Notes under the pieces: generated by a model
What the model was told of the DNA's origin: nothing
What the model saw: only the letters and a program-made list of their open reading frames with translations
The model's database searches: none
Assembly (NCBI GenBank): GCA_029255685.2
Contig: CM055312.2
Coordinates: 55,090,202 to 55,154,201 of the forward strand
Length of the DNA: 64,000 nucleotides
Direction of reading: 5' to 3'
From: Silene conica
Lineage: Eukaryota > Streptophyta > Magnoliopsida > Caryophyllales > Caryophyllaceae
Program-made: the position numbers and the translations under genes
Part shown: piece by piece, positions 34,649 through 47,374 of the stretch
Position numbering within the stretch: the first letter of the stretch is position 1
How the letters are laid out: every line of letters begins with the position of its first letter

Positions 34649-36506
34649 GTGGTGTTCCAGGTGGAGTCAACTGTAGCACGAAGCCACAGTCTTTAAGGTG
34701 TTGATCAAACTCGTGTGAAAGATACTCACCACTTCGATCATAACGTAGTGCTTTAATCTTTCTTCCCAGCTGGTTCTGTACCCGATTCTGGTATTCTTTG
34801 AACTTGTCAAAGGATTCACTTTTATGCTTCATTAAGTAGACATAGCCATATCTACTCAAATCATCCGTGAAAGTGATAAAATACCTATAGCCTTCTCGTG
34901 CGTTGATCGACATAGGGCCACATACGTCCGTATGTATGAGTCCTAATAGGTTGGCAGCGCGCATTCCAACACCTTTGAAGGAAATACGAGTCATCTTACC
35001 GATGAGACATGATTCACACGTGCCATATGATTCGAAATCAAAGGCCGAGATAGCTCCATTCTATATGAGCTGTTTTACGCGTTTCTCATTTATGTGTCCC
35101 ATACGACAATGCCATAGATAAGTTTGATCTTTGTCACCTACCTATAACCTCTTGTTATTCACATGTAATATTTCGGTGGTTTGATCTAAAACATAAATTC
35201 CATTCATGGAAACTGCCTTGCCATAAATCATATTGTGTAATGAGAAAATACAACTGTTATGTTCTATTATAAATGAAAAACTAAGTTTGTCAAGTGCAGA
35301 AACTGAAATAATGTTTTTGGATAAAAAAGGAACATAATAACAGTTATATAAAGATAACTCGAATCCACTTGGAAGCTGGATCACGTATGTTCCCCTCGAG
35401 AATGCAGCAACACGTGCTCCATTCCCGACACGCAGGTCAACCTCACCCTTGATGAGGGGTTCTTGGTTTCGGAGGCCCTGTACATGATTACATAGATGAG
35501 AACCACAACCAGTATCTAGTACCCAAGTTCCGTAACTTGCATGGTTAATCTCAATCATGTGAATAAAAGAAGAAGAAGACATACCAACATGAGTAACGCG
35601 GCCTGCTTTAATGTCCTCACCATACACGGGGCATGAGCGCCTCCAATGCCCAGTCTTGTGGCAATGGTGACAGTCCATGCTAGTATCCTTGCTCTTTGTC
35701 TTGCCATGTGAGTTGCTCGACTCACCTGGCCCACTCTTAGTAAATCCTGACTTCTTAAACTTGGGCTTGCCTACTGTTAGGTCGCCCTGAGCTTTAGCTT
35801 TTCCCTTACCCTTACCCTTACTGGAGATCATGAGAACATCCTGCTTCACGCTCCCACTTAATTTCAGATCCTTCTCGGTCTGTACGAGAAGGGAGTGGAG
35901 CTCATGAGGAGTCTTCTTCATGTCGTTCATGTAATAGTTGGCCCTGAAGAGGGCGAACCCATCATGAAGCGAATGAAGCATTCGATCAACGATTAGGTTC
36001 TCACTGATCTTGCAGTTTAGAGCCTCCAGTTTCTCGATATTCTCAATCATGTTGAGAATATGTGGGCTAACCGCTTGGCCCTTCTGGAGTTTCGCCTCAA
36101 AGAAGCGACAGGTATGCTCATAAGAAACGATTCTCAGAGCTTTTGAGAATTCGTTAGTGAGCGTGGTGAAAATCTTGTTTGCACCATGGGTTATGAAGCG
36201 TTTTTGCAAAATTGGATTCCATTGCATAGATGAGTACGTTCTTTATCGCACCTCTTCCATGACGAAGTCGCTATGAGTGCGAACTTCGTTAGCTCTAGCT
36301 CCAGTTCCTGGGTGTGCCGGAATGGGCTCAGTTAAGTACTTGAGCTTTCCGTCAGCAATGGCAGCATTCCGTAGTGCTGCCTCCCAGTCAGAGAAGTTTA
36401 ACCCATCATTCCTCAGTCTAGTAGACTGATTCATGGAGTCCATGAAGGCTGTTAGCCAGGATTCACGTGCTAGCTTGGCACTTGGCATTGGGTCTTCACC
36501 AGCCAT

Positions 36507-38200
36507 TAGTTATACAGCAGTTTAATTGAACGTGTTCTACACTGAAAAGAAGATAAAACAGAACCATATAAGCAACTCATTGTTGTGATTTACGTCTATA
36601 TTAAAATGTATTTAAACTCGTAGACTCATGCATTTATATAATTGATCTCCCTCAAGAATTATATAAACGATCCCAAGACTCAATTTCCGTATATTGATAA
36701 GCCCACAGCTTGGCTAATTCCACCGTTGGAACTCTTGGTCGATAGATTTCCGTAAATCCTATCTATTAGTCTATCTCAGTCACTACATAGTATCGAGTGA
36801 CCATGATGTTGAGATAAAATAAATCATCTGTTCCCACTTACCCGACGTAGAAGGGGTCATATTATGCCTACCGACGAAGAAGGAATTCATGAGAGTCTGA
36901 TTTATAAAGACAATTTTTGGTTATACGAGGAAGACCCCATCAACTTATATTTATCCATTTTAAGTGAACTAATATCTAGCATATGCGTGAATGAATGAAA
37001 TAAAGTGATGGCTGTGCAATTGACACGTGACATCTGAATTGTCACAGAAAACTAACGCGTAACCTCTACATGAGTCAGTTTTCAGGCATGTTATAGGTGG
37101 TTTGGTTTTAGGCGGAATATGATGCAAGCTATTATCGATGAAAGCATAAAATAAATGCGACAAACGTAAATAAAAATCCTAGTGTGGCCTATCCTACCAA
37201 AATGAACATAAAAAACAACTTTGGAATCCACCGTTGGACCCTAGAAGCTTGTCTTGATGTTCCATCTTGGTCCTTGCAGCGGGAGTGAGCATCCGGTCTC
37301 CGTCTTTGGTCTTCACAAAATTACTAATATAAATTACAAATATAACCCTATTTACATTCTAATTTAAATACAAAAGTAATTACATGGCAAAAACCCAAAA
37401 CGGAGATTCAAGATCTCAAAATTACAAGCAAGACTGTGTCCCATCATTACGGTGACACAATCTTCTAAGGCCACACTAAGTTACAACTGTTTGCAAAATT
37501 AAATACGTTCTAGAAAGCATTCAAAGGCATTCAACAAGACGATAAATAAAATGCATCAACTAAAATTAAAATTCATTCATGACATAATACTGTTATTATG
37601 ATTAACAAATTTTACCAAACCACCTTTTCGGGATTAAAATTATGTGATTATACCGTTTCACAAAATAATATACTATTTCCGTATACAGCATATTACTTTT
37701 TGGCCAAGGGAAAATAAAAACAAGTTATTTTCGGAAAAATAAAACACGACTGTTACAGGGAAATGGTCGACCGACCTCAACTTGGGGTCGACCGACCTAC
37801 TGTCAGAAAAAAAATTTCCTGTAATAGCAGAGTGGTCGACCGACCCATTAAACGGGTCGACCGACCACAAAACACGAAGTCGAGTTTCTGAAAACGCGAA
37901 ATTCCTGCACTTTCAATCAAAACAAGTTTTTACCTTTGATTCAAAACGTGTAAATCAAAATAAACAGCAACAAGGGTTCACATATTGTCAAGAATATCGA
38001 TTAATTAACAATTTGTAAACAGGAATCGAAAACAAGATCGATTACACAAAAGAGAAACTGCCGAAAAACAGAAACCCTACGCGGGTGGTGGTCGACCGAC
38101 CACAATAATGGGTCGACCGACCCACACGCCGGCAGAAAACGATTTTCAAAATTTTAAATCAAAACTTATGAAAAACACAAAACTAAAATTTCGTGGCCTT
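36507..38200 (-). other. Copia leader, first interior, with GGTCGACCGACC cassettes
   Basis: Untranslated leader upstream of gag. It holds paired GGTCGACCGACC words at 37765-37776 with 37786-37797, 37834-37845 with 37855-37866, and near 38089-38121. The pairs are mostly in direct orientation with 9-base spacers, unlike the inverted pairs of Athila. A frame at 37782-38018 runs through the cassettes and is not regarded as a gene. Confidence 0.7.
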
Positions 38201-38215
38201 GGCTCTGATACAACT
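38201..38215 (-). other. Copia primer-binding site, initiator-Met-tRNA type
   Basis: On the minus strand, right after the CCCCACA end of LTR 2, the sequence contains ATCAGAGCCAAG, a close match to the initiator-tRNA-Met primer site. It marks LTR 2 as the 5' LTR of the first interior. Confidence 0.75.
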
Positions 38216-39992
38216 TGTGGGGAATAAAGCATGTATTCGCCCTAAAACGTGAAGGATTATAACGAATTTTACAGTTGAGATTATTGTCATAAGTTAATAA
38301 AAACATGAAAAAGAAATACAACCTTGGGTCCTTGCTTGAATAGGCCTACGAACAGGAATTAAAGTAAATTCCCTCCTATAACTTGCACTCAAGACTTGAA
38401 TGCGATGATGTCGCGTGTGCTAGAAATACTCTCCAATTGCCTTGCAATATGGGGAGAGCTTTTGTGAGGTTTTAGATGTGAGATCTGAGTTTTGGGAAAA
38501 TAATGTTCTCAAAACCCTAATTCTTGAGATTATGAATTACCAGTTTAATCAAACCCCTGACAAAAGGAGAAGGACTCTCCTTATGTAGTGCTGGTGGGTC
38601 GGCCGAACGGGTGGAGGTGAGAGTGGGCTTTTCCGACTCTTACCTTATTCCTTTGCGTGATTCGACCCGATTAGCTAAATATTATTCGCGGGTTTTATTT
38701 ATAAATCGTACACGTGTTATCAGATATTAATGCAGTCGATGTATTAATAATGGTCTGATAAAATTACGATATTGTATAATTACCCAAATTAATATAACCG
38801 TTTATATTAATACGCGAATACAATATTTAATTAAATATAACCTTTTATATTTAATTTACGAATTAATCATGTAATCCATGTTAGTTAAAATTATTTAATC
38901 TGTATTAAATTATAATCTCAACATCTTATTAACTAATTTAATAGTCAATACCTTTGACTAACTGTTTAGTCGTATCCGGCATAAATGTGACTGTATTTTC
39001 ATACCTTCACATCTCTCAAACGTGTCCTATAGGTGTGACGTATAGGGACCAGTTGATCACCGCCATCCGTATGACAATAACGTCAAACTTATCTAGCAAG
39101 CCAACCGGTTTTTATAAACGTGGATCAACTGATAATAATACTGAAGTATGCCCTTGTGATCCTTAAAGAGATTTTGTAAGTCATTGTACTAATTGTCAAG
39201 GACACCAGCCCCAACAATCTCCCACTTGTCCGTACAAGGGTATGTGCAATGACGTTATCACACTACATGTGGAGGACACAAGCTCCAACAAACTCCCAGT
39301 TGTCCGTACAAGTGTAGGTGCGATAACCGATTCTCATATCCTTTTAAAATTTCTCCCACTCAATGTATGACAATTTTCAAATCCGCATTCGCAAAGGTCG
39401 TATCTCACAAGCGATTTGTATCAAGAGTGGTTTCCCCGACTAGAGAGTAACTTAACTGATAAAACGAATCTGTATTCGAGCATGGCCATGCATTTCAGTT
39501 ACTACTCCTCGAGTGGCCCTGAGAAATGATAAAATCCTGATAAGGGTTTGGATATTTCCCTCAACTCGAATCCTACCGATGTTTACGCAGCATGAAATAA
39601 CCCAGAAAAAATCCTCTTGGCCCCTGTTACGATGACCGTGGGAAAGAAAACAAAGTTACCCAAAATCTGCCTTAATCTCAAGAGACAGTTGAAAGTCAAA
39701 AGACTCGACTCTAAGGAACACTATGGAGGTCATATCCACGACCTGGCACCCAATGTTATAAAACATTTAGGACTCCATAACGTTGTCACGAGGTGTCCTA
39801 CGAGATATCCGTATAACTCGCCTTTGTGATTGGTCAGTCATCCGTTTGACTTATGGCTCGTTGAACCCACCATCAACCAACGTCACAAAATGATTACCTG
39901 AGTTATCAGCTCAAGTGGGTAATCAAGGACCAAAACGATGTAATGTTAATCAGTTCACTTTGCGGTGTTCAAAATTGGCATACAATTCCACA
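38216..39992 (-). repeat. Copia LTR 2 (shared)
   Basis: 1777 bp, TGTGGGG...TTCCACA in plus orientation. It serves as 5' LTR of the first interior and 3' LTR of the second. Confidence 0.85.
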
Positions 39993-40079
39993 TGAAAAAC
40001 AAAACATTATATATCATAACAATGAGGTTGAATAGAGTACACGAGAAAATGAATTATTACATGAATTCATAAAAGAGTA

Positions 40080-43000
40080 CTACAACTTAGGAACACATCT
40101 AATTCCCATGGAATGAATGTGCCCTTCATGCTTATCACGTGGTAATGCTTTTGTGAGAGGATCAGCTATGTTTTCATCCGTAGCGATCTTATCAATGAAA
40201 ATCTCCTTTTGGTCCACGTAATCTCTGATTAGATGAGCTTTCCGTTGTACATGTCTAGCCTTGTTGCTAGATTTATGCTTCTTAGCTTGGAAGATGGCAC
40301 ATTTATTGTCACAATAAACGGAGATTGGGTCATTCGAACTAGGCACTACCAAGAGTCCTTGTAAGAATTGACGCATCCATATCGCTTCCTTAGCTGCTTC
40401 CGAGGCGGCATAGTACTCGGACTCAATAGTAGAATCTGCTGTAACACTTTGTTTAGAACTTTTCCAGCTGACAGCAGCGCCATTAAGAGTAAAAACGAAT
40501 CCAGACTGAGATTTCGAGTCATCTCGATCCGTTTGGAAGCTAGCATCTGCGTAACCCGTGGCGCAGAGCGTTGAGTCGCCTCCGTAAGTCAATCCCCAAT
40601 CTTTAGTCCTCCGTAGGTACTTAAGAATGATTTTCACGGCCATCCAGTGTTGTTCACCTGTATGAGCTTGAAATCGACTTGTCATACTCAATGCATATGC
40701 AACGTGTGGACGTGTGCATATCATGGCATACATGATCGATCCTATTGCCGAAGCATAAGGAATCCGACTCATGCGCTCCTTCTCTTCCAATGTCTTAGCT
40801 CCTTGACTTTTGCTCAAGTGAAGCCCAGTAGTCATAGGAAGGAACCCTTTCTTGGAGTTCGTCATGCTGAATCTCTCTAGAATCTTATCTATGTAAGACT
40901 CCTGACTGAGAGACAACATCCGTTGTGATCTATCCCTGTAGATACGGATGCCCAAAATTCTTTGTGCCTCTACCAGATCTTTCATCTGGAAATGGTTTTT
41001 CAACCATGCTTTAACCGAAGATAAGAGAGGTATGCCATTCTCAATCAAGAGTATGTCATCGACATAAAGTACTAGGAAGACAATCTTGCTCCCACTCGAC
41101 TTGATATAGAGACATGGTTCCTCGACTGATCGAATGAACCCATTCTCTTTTATCACTTGGTCGAAGCGATGATTCCAACTCCGTGATGCTTGCTTAAGTC
41201 CATAGATGGAACGCTTAAGCCTGCAAACCTTCTTAGGATTTTCTGGATCAATAAAACCCTCGGGTTGTACCATGTTCAACTCTTCCTCCAAATAACCGTT
41301 TAAGAAGGCGGTTTTAACGTCCATTTGCCAGATTTCATAATCGTGAAATACGACGATCGCTAAGATAATCCGAATGGAACGTAGCATGACTACGGGTGCA
41401 AAGATCTCATCGTAGTGCAAGCCTGGCACTTGGGTGAAACCTTTGGCAACTAGTCTTGCCTTGTGGATATCTTGTTGTCCTTCCACGGCATGCTTTATCT
41501 TGTACAGCCATTTGCATTGAAGGGGACGTACCTTTGCAGGTAGGTCCATAAGATCCCACACGTTGTTCTCATACATGGAGTCCATCTCGGATTGCATGGC
41601 TTCTAGCCATAGCTTTGAGTCAGCACTGGTCATGGCACCTTTATAGGTTGTGGGTTCATTACCCTCTAGGAGTAAGACGTCATCTATATCATGTTCCTCG
41701 ACCATACCAATGTATCTGTCCGGAGGAATAGAGACTCTTCCCGACCTCCTAGGTTCCTCAGGAATATCTACCGCAGCCTCGGTTGAAGGAACTGTTTCCT
41801 CCAATGGTTGCTCGGTGGTTGGTTCTTGAACCTCTGATAAATCGAAGGTTCTATTACTCGACTTTTTCTCGAGAAATTCTTTCTCTAAGAACGTCGTACT
41901 AGCCACAACAAAGACACGTTGTTCAGTTTGCGAGTAGAAGTAATGACCAAAAGTTCCTTTTGGATAGCCTATAAAGTATGTCTTGACCGATCGCGGGCCG
42001 AGCTTATCCTCGTGTCTCCACTTGACATAAGCCTCGCATCCCCAAACCCGAATAAAGGACAAGTTAGGGACCGTTCCCTTCCATAGTTCATATGGAGTCT
42101 TTTCAACGGCTTTAGACGGACTTCGGTTAAGTATTAGAGCGGCCGACAAAAGAGCATAGCCCCACAATGAATCAGGCACAATGGTGTGACTCATCATGGA
42201 TCGAACCATATCGAGTAGAGTTCGATTTCTCCGTTCGGACACACCATTTAATTGTGGTGTTCCAGGTGGAGTCAACTGTAGCACGATGCCACAGTCTTTA
42301 AGGTGTTGATCAAACTCGTGTGAAAGATACTCACCACCACGATCAGAACGTAGTGCTTTAATCTTTCTTCCCAGCTGGTTCTGTACCCGATTCTGGTATT
42401 CTTTGAACTTGTCAAAGGATTCACTTTTATGCTTCATTAAGTAGACATAGCCATATCTACTCAAATCATCCGTGAAAGTGATGAAATACCTATAGCCTTC
42501 TCGTGCGTTGATCGACATAGGGCCACATATGTCCGTATGTATGAGTCCTAATAGGTCGGCAGCGCGCATTCCAACACCTTTGAAGGAAATACGAGTCATC
42601 TTACCGATGAGACATGATTCACACGGGCCATATGATTCGAAATCAAAGGCCGAGATAGCTCCATTCTGTATGAGCTGTTTTACGCGTTTCTCATTTATGT
42701 GTCTCATACGACAATGCCATAGATAAGTTTGATCTTTGTCACCTACCTTTAATCTCTTGTTATTCACATGTAATATTTCGGTGGTTTGATCTAAAACATA
42801 AATTCCATTCATGGAAACTGCCTTGCCATAAATCATATTGTGTAATGAGAAAATACAACTGTTATTTTCTATTACAAATGAAAAACCAAGATTGTCAAGT
42901 GCAGAAACTGAAATGTTTTTGGATAAACAAGGAACATAATAACAGTTATATAAAGATAACTCGAATCCACTTGGAAGCTGGATCACGTATGTTCCCCTCG

Positions 43001-44107
43001 AGACTGCAGCAACACGTGCTCCATTCCCGACACGCAGGTCAACCTCACCCTTGATGAGGGGTTCTTGGTTTCAGAGGCCCTGCACATGATTACAAAGATG
43101 AGAACCACAACCAGTATCTAGTACCCAAGTTCCGTAACTTGCATGGTTAATCTCAATCATGTGAATAAAAGAAGAAGAAGACATACCAACAGGAGTAATG
43201 CGGCCTGCCTTAATGTCCTCACGATACACGGGGCATGAGCGCCTCCAATGCCCAGTCTTGTGGCAATGGTGACATTCCATGCTAGTATCCTTGCTCTTTG
43301 TCTTGCCCTGTGAGTTGCTCGACTCACCTGGCCCACTCTTAGTAAATCCTGACTTCTTAAACTTGGGCTTGCCTACTGTTAGGTCGCCCTGAGCTTTAGC
43401 TTTTCCCTTACCCTTACCCTTACTGGAGATCATGAGAACATCCTGCTTCACGCTCCCACTGAATTTCAGATCCTTCTCGGTCTGTACGAGAAGGGAGTGA
43501 AGCTCATGAGGAGTCTTCTTCATGTCGTTCATGTAATAGTTGGCCCTGAAGAGGGCGAACCCATCATGAAGCGAATGAAGCATTCGTTCAACGATTAGGT
43601 TCTCACTGATCTTGCAGTTTAGAGCCTCCAGTTTCTCGATATTTTCAATCATGTTGAGAATATGTGGGCTAACCGCTTGGCCCTTCTGGAGTTTCGCCTC
43701 AAAGAAGCGACAGGTATGCTCATAAGAAACGATTCTTGGAGCTTTTGAGAATTCGTTAGTGAGCGAGGTGAAAATCTTGTTTGCACCATGGGTTATGAAG
43801 CGTCTTTGCAAATTGGATTCCATTGCATAGATGAGTACGTTCTTTATCGCACCGCTTCCATAACGAAGTCGCTATGAGCGCGAACTTCGTTAGCTCTAGC
43901 TCCAGTTCCTGGGTATGCCGGAATTGGCTCAGTTAAGTACTTAAGCTTTCCGTCAGCAATGGCAGCATTCCGTAGTACTGCCTCCAAGTCAGAGAAGTTT
44001 GACCCATCATTCCTCGGTCTATTAGACTGATTCATGGAGTCCATGAAGGCTTTTAGCCAGGATTCACGTGCTAGCTTGGCACTTGGCATTGGGTCTTCAC
44101 CAGCCAT
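40080..44107 (-). pseudogene. Copia gag-pol region, second interior
   Basis: Read from right to left: Gag (from about 44107) with the CHHCHKTGHWRRSC knuckle, protease LDTGCGSHLC, integrase (HINEKRVKQLIQNGAI, SDRGGEYLSHEFDQHL, GVSERRNRTLLDM), reverse transcriptase ([15 protein letters not shown]-type and VLYVDDILL blocks), and RNase H (VYCDNKCAIFQAKKHK). It is the better preserved of the two copies, with about two breaks, and lacks a 5' LTR in this window. Confidence 0.9.
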
Positions 44108-45904
44108 TAGTTATACAGCAGTTTAATTGAACGTGTTCTACACTGAAAAGAAGATAAAACAAAACTATATAAGCAGCTCATTGTTGTGATTTAAGTCTAT
44201 TTTAAATTGTAATTAAACTCGTAGACTCATGCATTTATATAATTTATCTCCCTCAAGAATTATATAAACAATCCCAAGACTCAATTTCCGTATATTGATA
44301 AGCCCACAACCTGGCTAATTCAACCGTTGGAACTCTTGGTCGATAGATTTCCGTAAATCCTATCTATTAGTCCATCTCAGTCGCTAGATAGTATCGAGTG
44401 ACCATGATGTTGAGATAAAATAAATCATCTGTTCCCACTTACCCGACGTAGAAGGCGTCATATTATGCCTACCGACGAAGAAGGGAATCATGGGAGTCTG
44501 ATTTATAAAGACTATTCTCAATTTTTGGTTATACGAGGAAGACCCCATCAACTTATATTTATCCATTTTAAGTGAACTAATATCTAGCATATGCGTGAAT
44601 GAATGAAATAAAGTGATGGCTTTGCAATTGACATGTGACATCTGTATTAACACAGAAAACTAACGCGTAACGTCTACATGAGTCAGTTTTCAGGCATGTT
44701 ATAGGTGGTTTGGTTTTAGGCGGAATATGATGCAAGCTATTATCGATGAAAGCATAAAATAAATGTGATAAACGTAAATAAAAGTCCTAGTGTGGCCTAT
44801 CCTACCAAAATAAACATAAAAACAACTTTGGAATCCACCGTTGGACCCTATAAGCTTGTCTTGATGTTCCATCTTGGTCCTTGCAGCGGGAGTGAGCATC
44901 CGGTCTCCGTCTTTGGTCTTCAAAAAATTACTAATTTAAATTACAAATATAACCCTATTTACATTCTAATTTAAATACAAAAGTAATTACATGGCAAAAA
45001 CCCAAAACGGAGATTCAAGATCTCAAAATTACAAGCAAGACTGTGTCCCATCATTACGGTGACACAATCTTCTAAGGCCACACTAAGTTACAACCGTTTG
45101 CAAAAATTAAATACGTTATTGAAAGCATTCAAGGCATTCACAAGACGATAAATAAGATGCATCAACTAAAAATTAAAATTCATTCATGACATAATACTGT
45201 TATTATGATTAACAAATTTTACCAAACCACCTTTTCGGGATTAAAATTATGTGATTATACCGTTTTAACCACTTTAATTTTAACAAGTTTATTATCCATT
45301 ATCTTAAACCGTTTTAAAATAATATGTATCAAACGAGAGTGAACCGTTTCACAAAAATAATATACTATTTCCGTATACAGCATATTACTTTTTGGCCAAG
45401 CGAAAATAAAACAAGTTATTTTCGGAAAAATAAAACACGACTGTTACAGGGAAGTGGTCGACCGACCTCAACATGGGGACGACCGACCTACTGTCAGAAA
45501 AAAAAAAATTCCTGTAACTACATAGTGGTCAACCGACCCATTAAACAGTTCGACCGACCTCCTGACAGGAAAAATAATTTTCCTGTAACTGCAGAGTGGT
45601 CGACCGACCCAATAAACGGGTCGACTGACCACAAAACACGAAGTCGAGTTTCTGAAAACGCGAAATTGCTGCACTTTTAATCAAAACAAGTTTTTACCCT
45701 TGATTCAAAACGTGTAAATCAAAATAAACAGCAACAAGGGTTCAAATATTGTCAAGAATATCGATTAATTAACAATATGTAAACAGGAATCGAAAACAAG
45801 ATCGATTACACAAAAGAGAAACTACCGAAAAACAGAAACCCTACGGGGGTGGTGGTCGACCGACCACAATAATGGGTCGACCGACCCACACGCCGGCAGA
45901 AAAC
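44108..45904 (-). other. Copia leader, second interior, ending at the duplication junction
   Basis: Matches the first leader, with three rather than two cassette pairs between about 45450 and 45635, plus one near 45853-45888. It breaks off at GCAGAAAACGAT, about 60 bp short of the expected primer site, and is fused to Athila LTR sequence. Confidence 0.75.
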
Positions 45905-47109
45905 GATAACTGGTCGACCGATCGCATCACCTGCTCGGTCGACCAACGCGCAGTTCCAGAAATTTCCGTAAAGCCAATATGCGTGATTAGGTCAAGAGAA
46001 AGCTTTTGTAATTCTTATTTAAAGCCTAATTCGTATTTAGGGAAAAGCATGCAGTTCTTAATCTAGCTTTTTATCAGAGACAAAGTTCTTAGTTTTACAA
46101 TAATCCTCTATTAATTTTCTGTTTAGTTTCTCTAGTTTTAGCTTTGTTCTTAGTATACATTCAATCCTTCACACGGATTCAATAAAGCTTATTTCTTTCT
46201 GCCCTAATCCTCATTCGGTAATTCCCCTTTGATTTCAGTTCTTGTTATCTTTATAGAATTATTAGCATCCGGTTTAGGTTAGAATCCTGAAGCCATATTG
46301 TTTATTGCATGTTTCGAATTATGACTACTCTGAATGTTGTTTTCTTAATCATTGTTATTGTTATTATCATATTTATGAGTAGCTAATTTCATATGTTAGG
46401 ATGTAGGGAGTAATTTGCGTAGATGGTATAACACCCGAATCGGCCTGTAGCAGACTTTGGTCGGCCGACCAGCTTAACTGGTCGGTCGACTGAGGTAGTT
46501 GGTCGGTCGACCAACCTCGCGTACGTTTTCAGACTGTTTTGCTTCATTGACTATAACACCCTATAATGAGACTGAAAGGAGACTTGTAGGATGTTATTAA
46601 TGACTTACCCAAGGTTGAAAGATACGGGAAGGGCATTGGTTAACGCTTTAAGACGGCTAGGTTACTTAAGACTGAAAGGTATGTGACCTAGAATTTAGGA
46701 ATCACCCTTAATGTTGACACCCAATATTTGTGAGACCTAGGAACTAATAGCATAGGCCGAAAGGAGCTATTAGGTACCATAGACCGAAAGGATATGCTAC
46801 ACCCCTTACGCGACTGCAATACATGTTGACTTAGGATTTATACCATAATAGATCTTACTACCCAAACATCCTAGCATTCGTTTTTCCATAAGTTTTATCT
46901 TATTCTTATTTCTTGTTTTTATTACTGTCTTTATTTTTAGACTTAGTGACAACCAAATCAATCAAACCCCCAACTTGTTACCCTAAAACATCAACATAGG
47001 ACAATAAACATTCCCCACCTCCTTGTGGTTCGACCCTTGACTTTCGCTATCTAGTTTAAGTCGAGGTTTTATAAATCTTATCTTTGGCACCCCTCAACGA
47101 CGGGTGTCA
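45904..47109 (+). repeat. Partial Athila LTR, copy B
   Basis: Matches 16868-18094, lacking the first 365 bp of the LTR. It contains one GGTCGGTCGAC cassette fewer than copy A in the stretch near 46475-46515. Confidence 0.85.
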
Positions 47110-47374
47110 GTTAACTGAATAGTTATGCTTTGGTGCTAATGTTTATTTAATGTGTATATATACATGCGCATGAACGTTCATGGTTAATAAAACACAGAAA
47201 AATTTACAATCTTTTTTATTCTTTTATTCTTCTTTATGGTATCAGTTGGGTTTCGATTCTATATCGACACTTAAGGTATGCCAGGCGACAATCAGCTCTC
47301 TTTTCCTCCTACGCCCCACGCCATTAAACCTGTCTATATTCTCTCAAGTAATGACGGAGTCGGAGCCAAGATTA
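47110..47374 (+). mobile_element. Copia scrap (plus strand), copy B
   Basis: Same as 18095-18359: LTR tail, TGGTATCAG primer-site-like word near 47237, and the start of a gag-like frame, ending at the minus-strand Copia LTR. Confidence 0.5.

Larger units (their letters stand above)
25159..36506 (-). pseudogene. Copia gag-pol region, first interior (split by a Gypsy insertion)
   Basis: Read from right to left: Gag (about 35600-36506) with a CHHCHKTGHWRRSC zinc knuckle, protease with LDTGCGSHLC, integrase on both sides of the inserted Gypsy element (GSERRNRTLLDMVRSMMSH-type block), reverse transcriptase ([19 protein letters not shown]), and RNase H (VYCDNKCAIFQAKEHK). This is the standard Copia order gag-protease-integrase-RT-RNase H, so the lineage is certain. 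It is a decayed copy with several breaks besides the insertion. Confidence 0.9.
23295..45904 (-). mobile_element. Copia array: LTR-interior-LTR-interior, with a nested Gypsy element
   Basis: Fossil minus-strand Copia elements joined head to tail and sharing an LTR: LTR 23295-25071, interior 25072-38215 (split by a Tekay-like element at 27339-34648), LTR 38216-39992, interior 39993-about 45904. The 5' LTR of the second interior is missing, because its leader is fused to Athila LTR sequence at about 45904. The long LTRs and pol type suggest the Tork/Angela side of Copia (tentative). The two LTRs differ by roughly 1-2% by eye, so the array is young. The first interior has several breaks besides the nested element; the second has about two. 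Confidence 0.85.
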
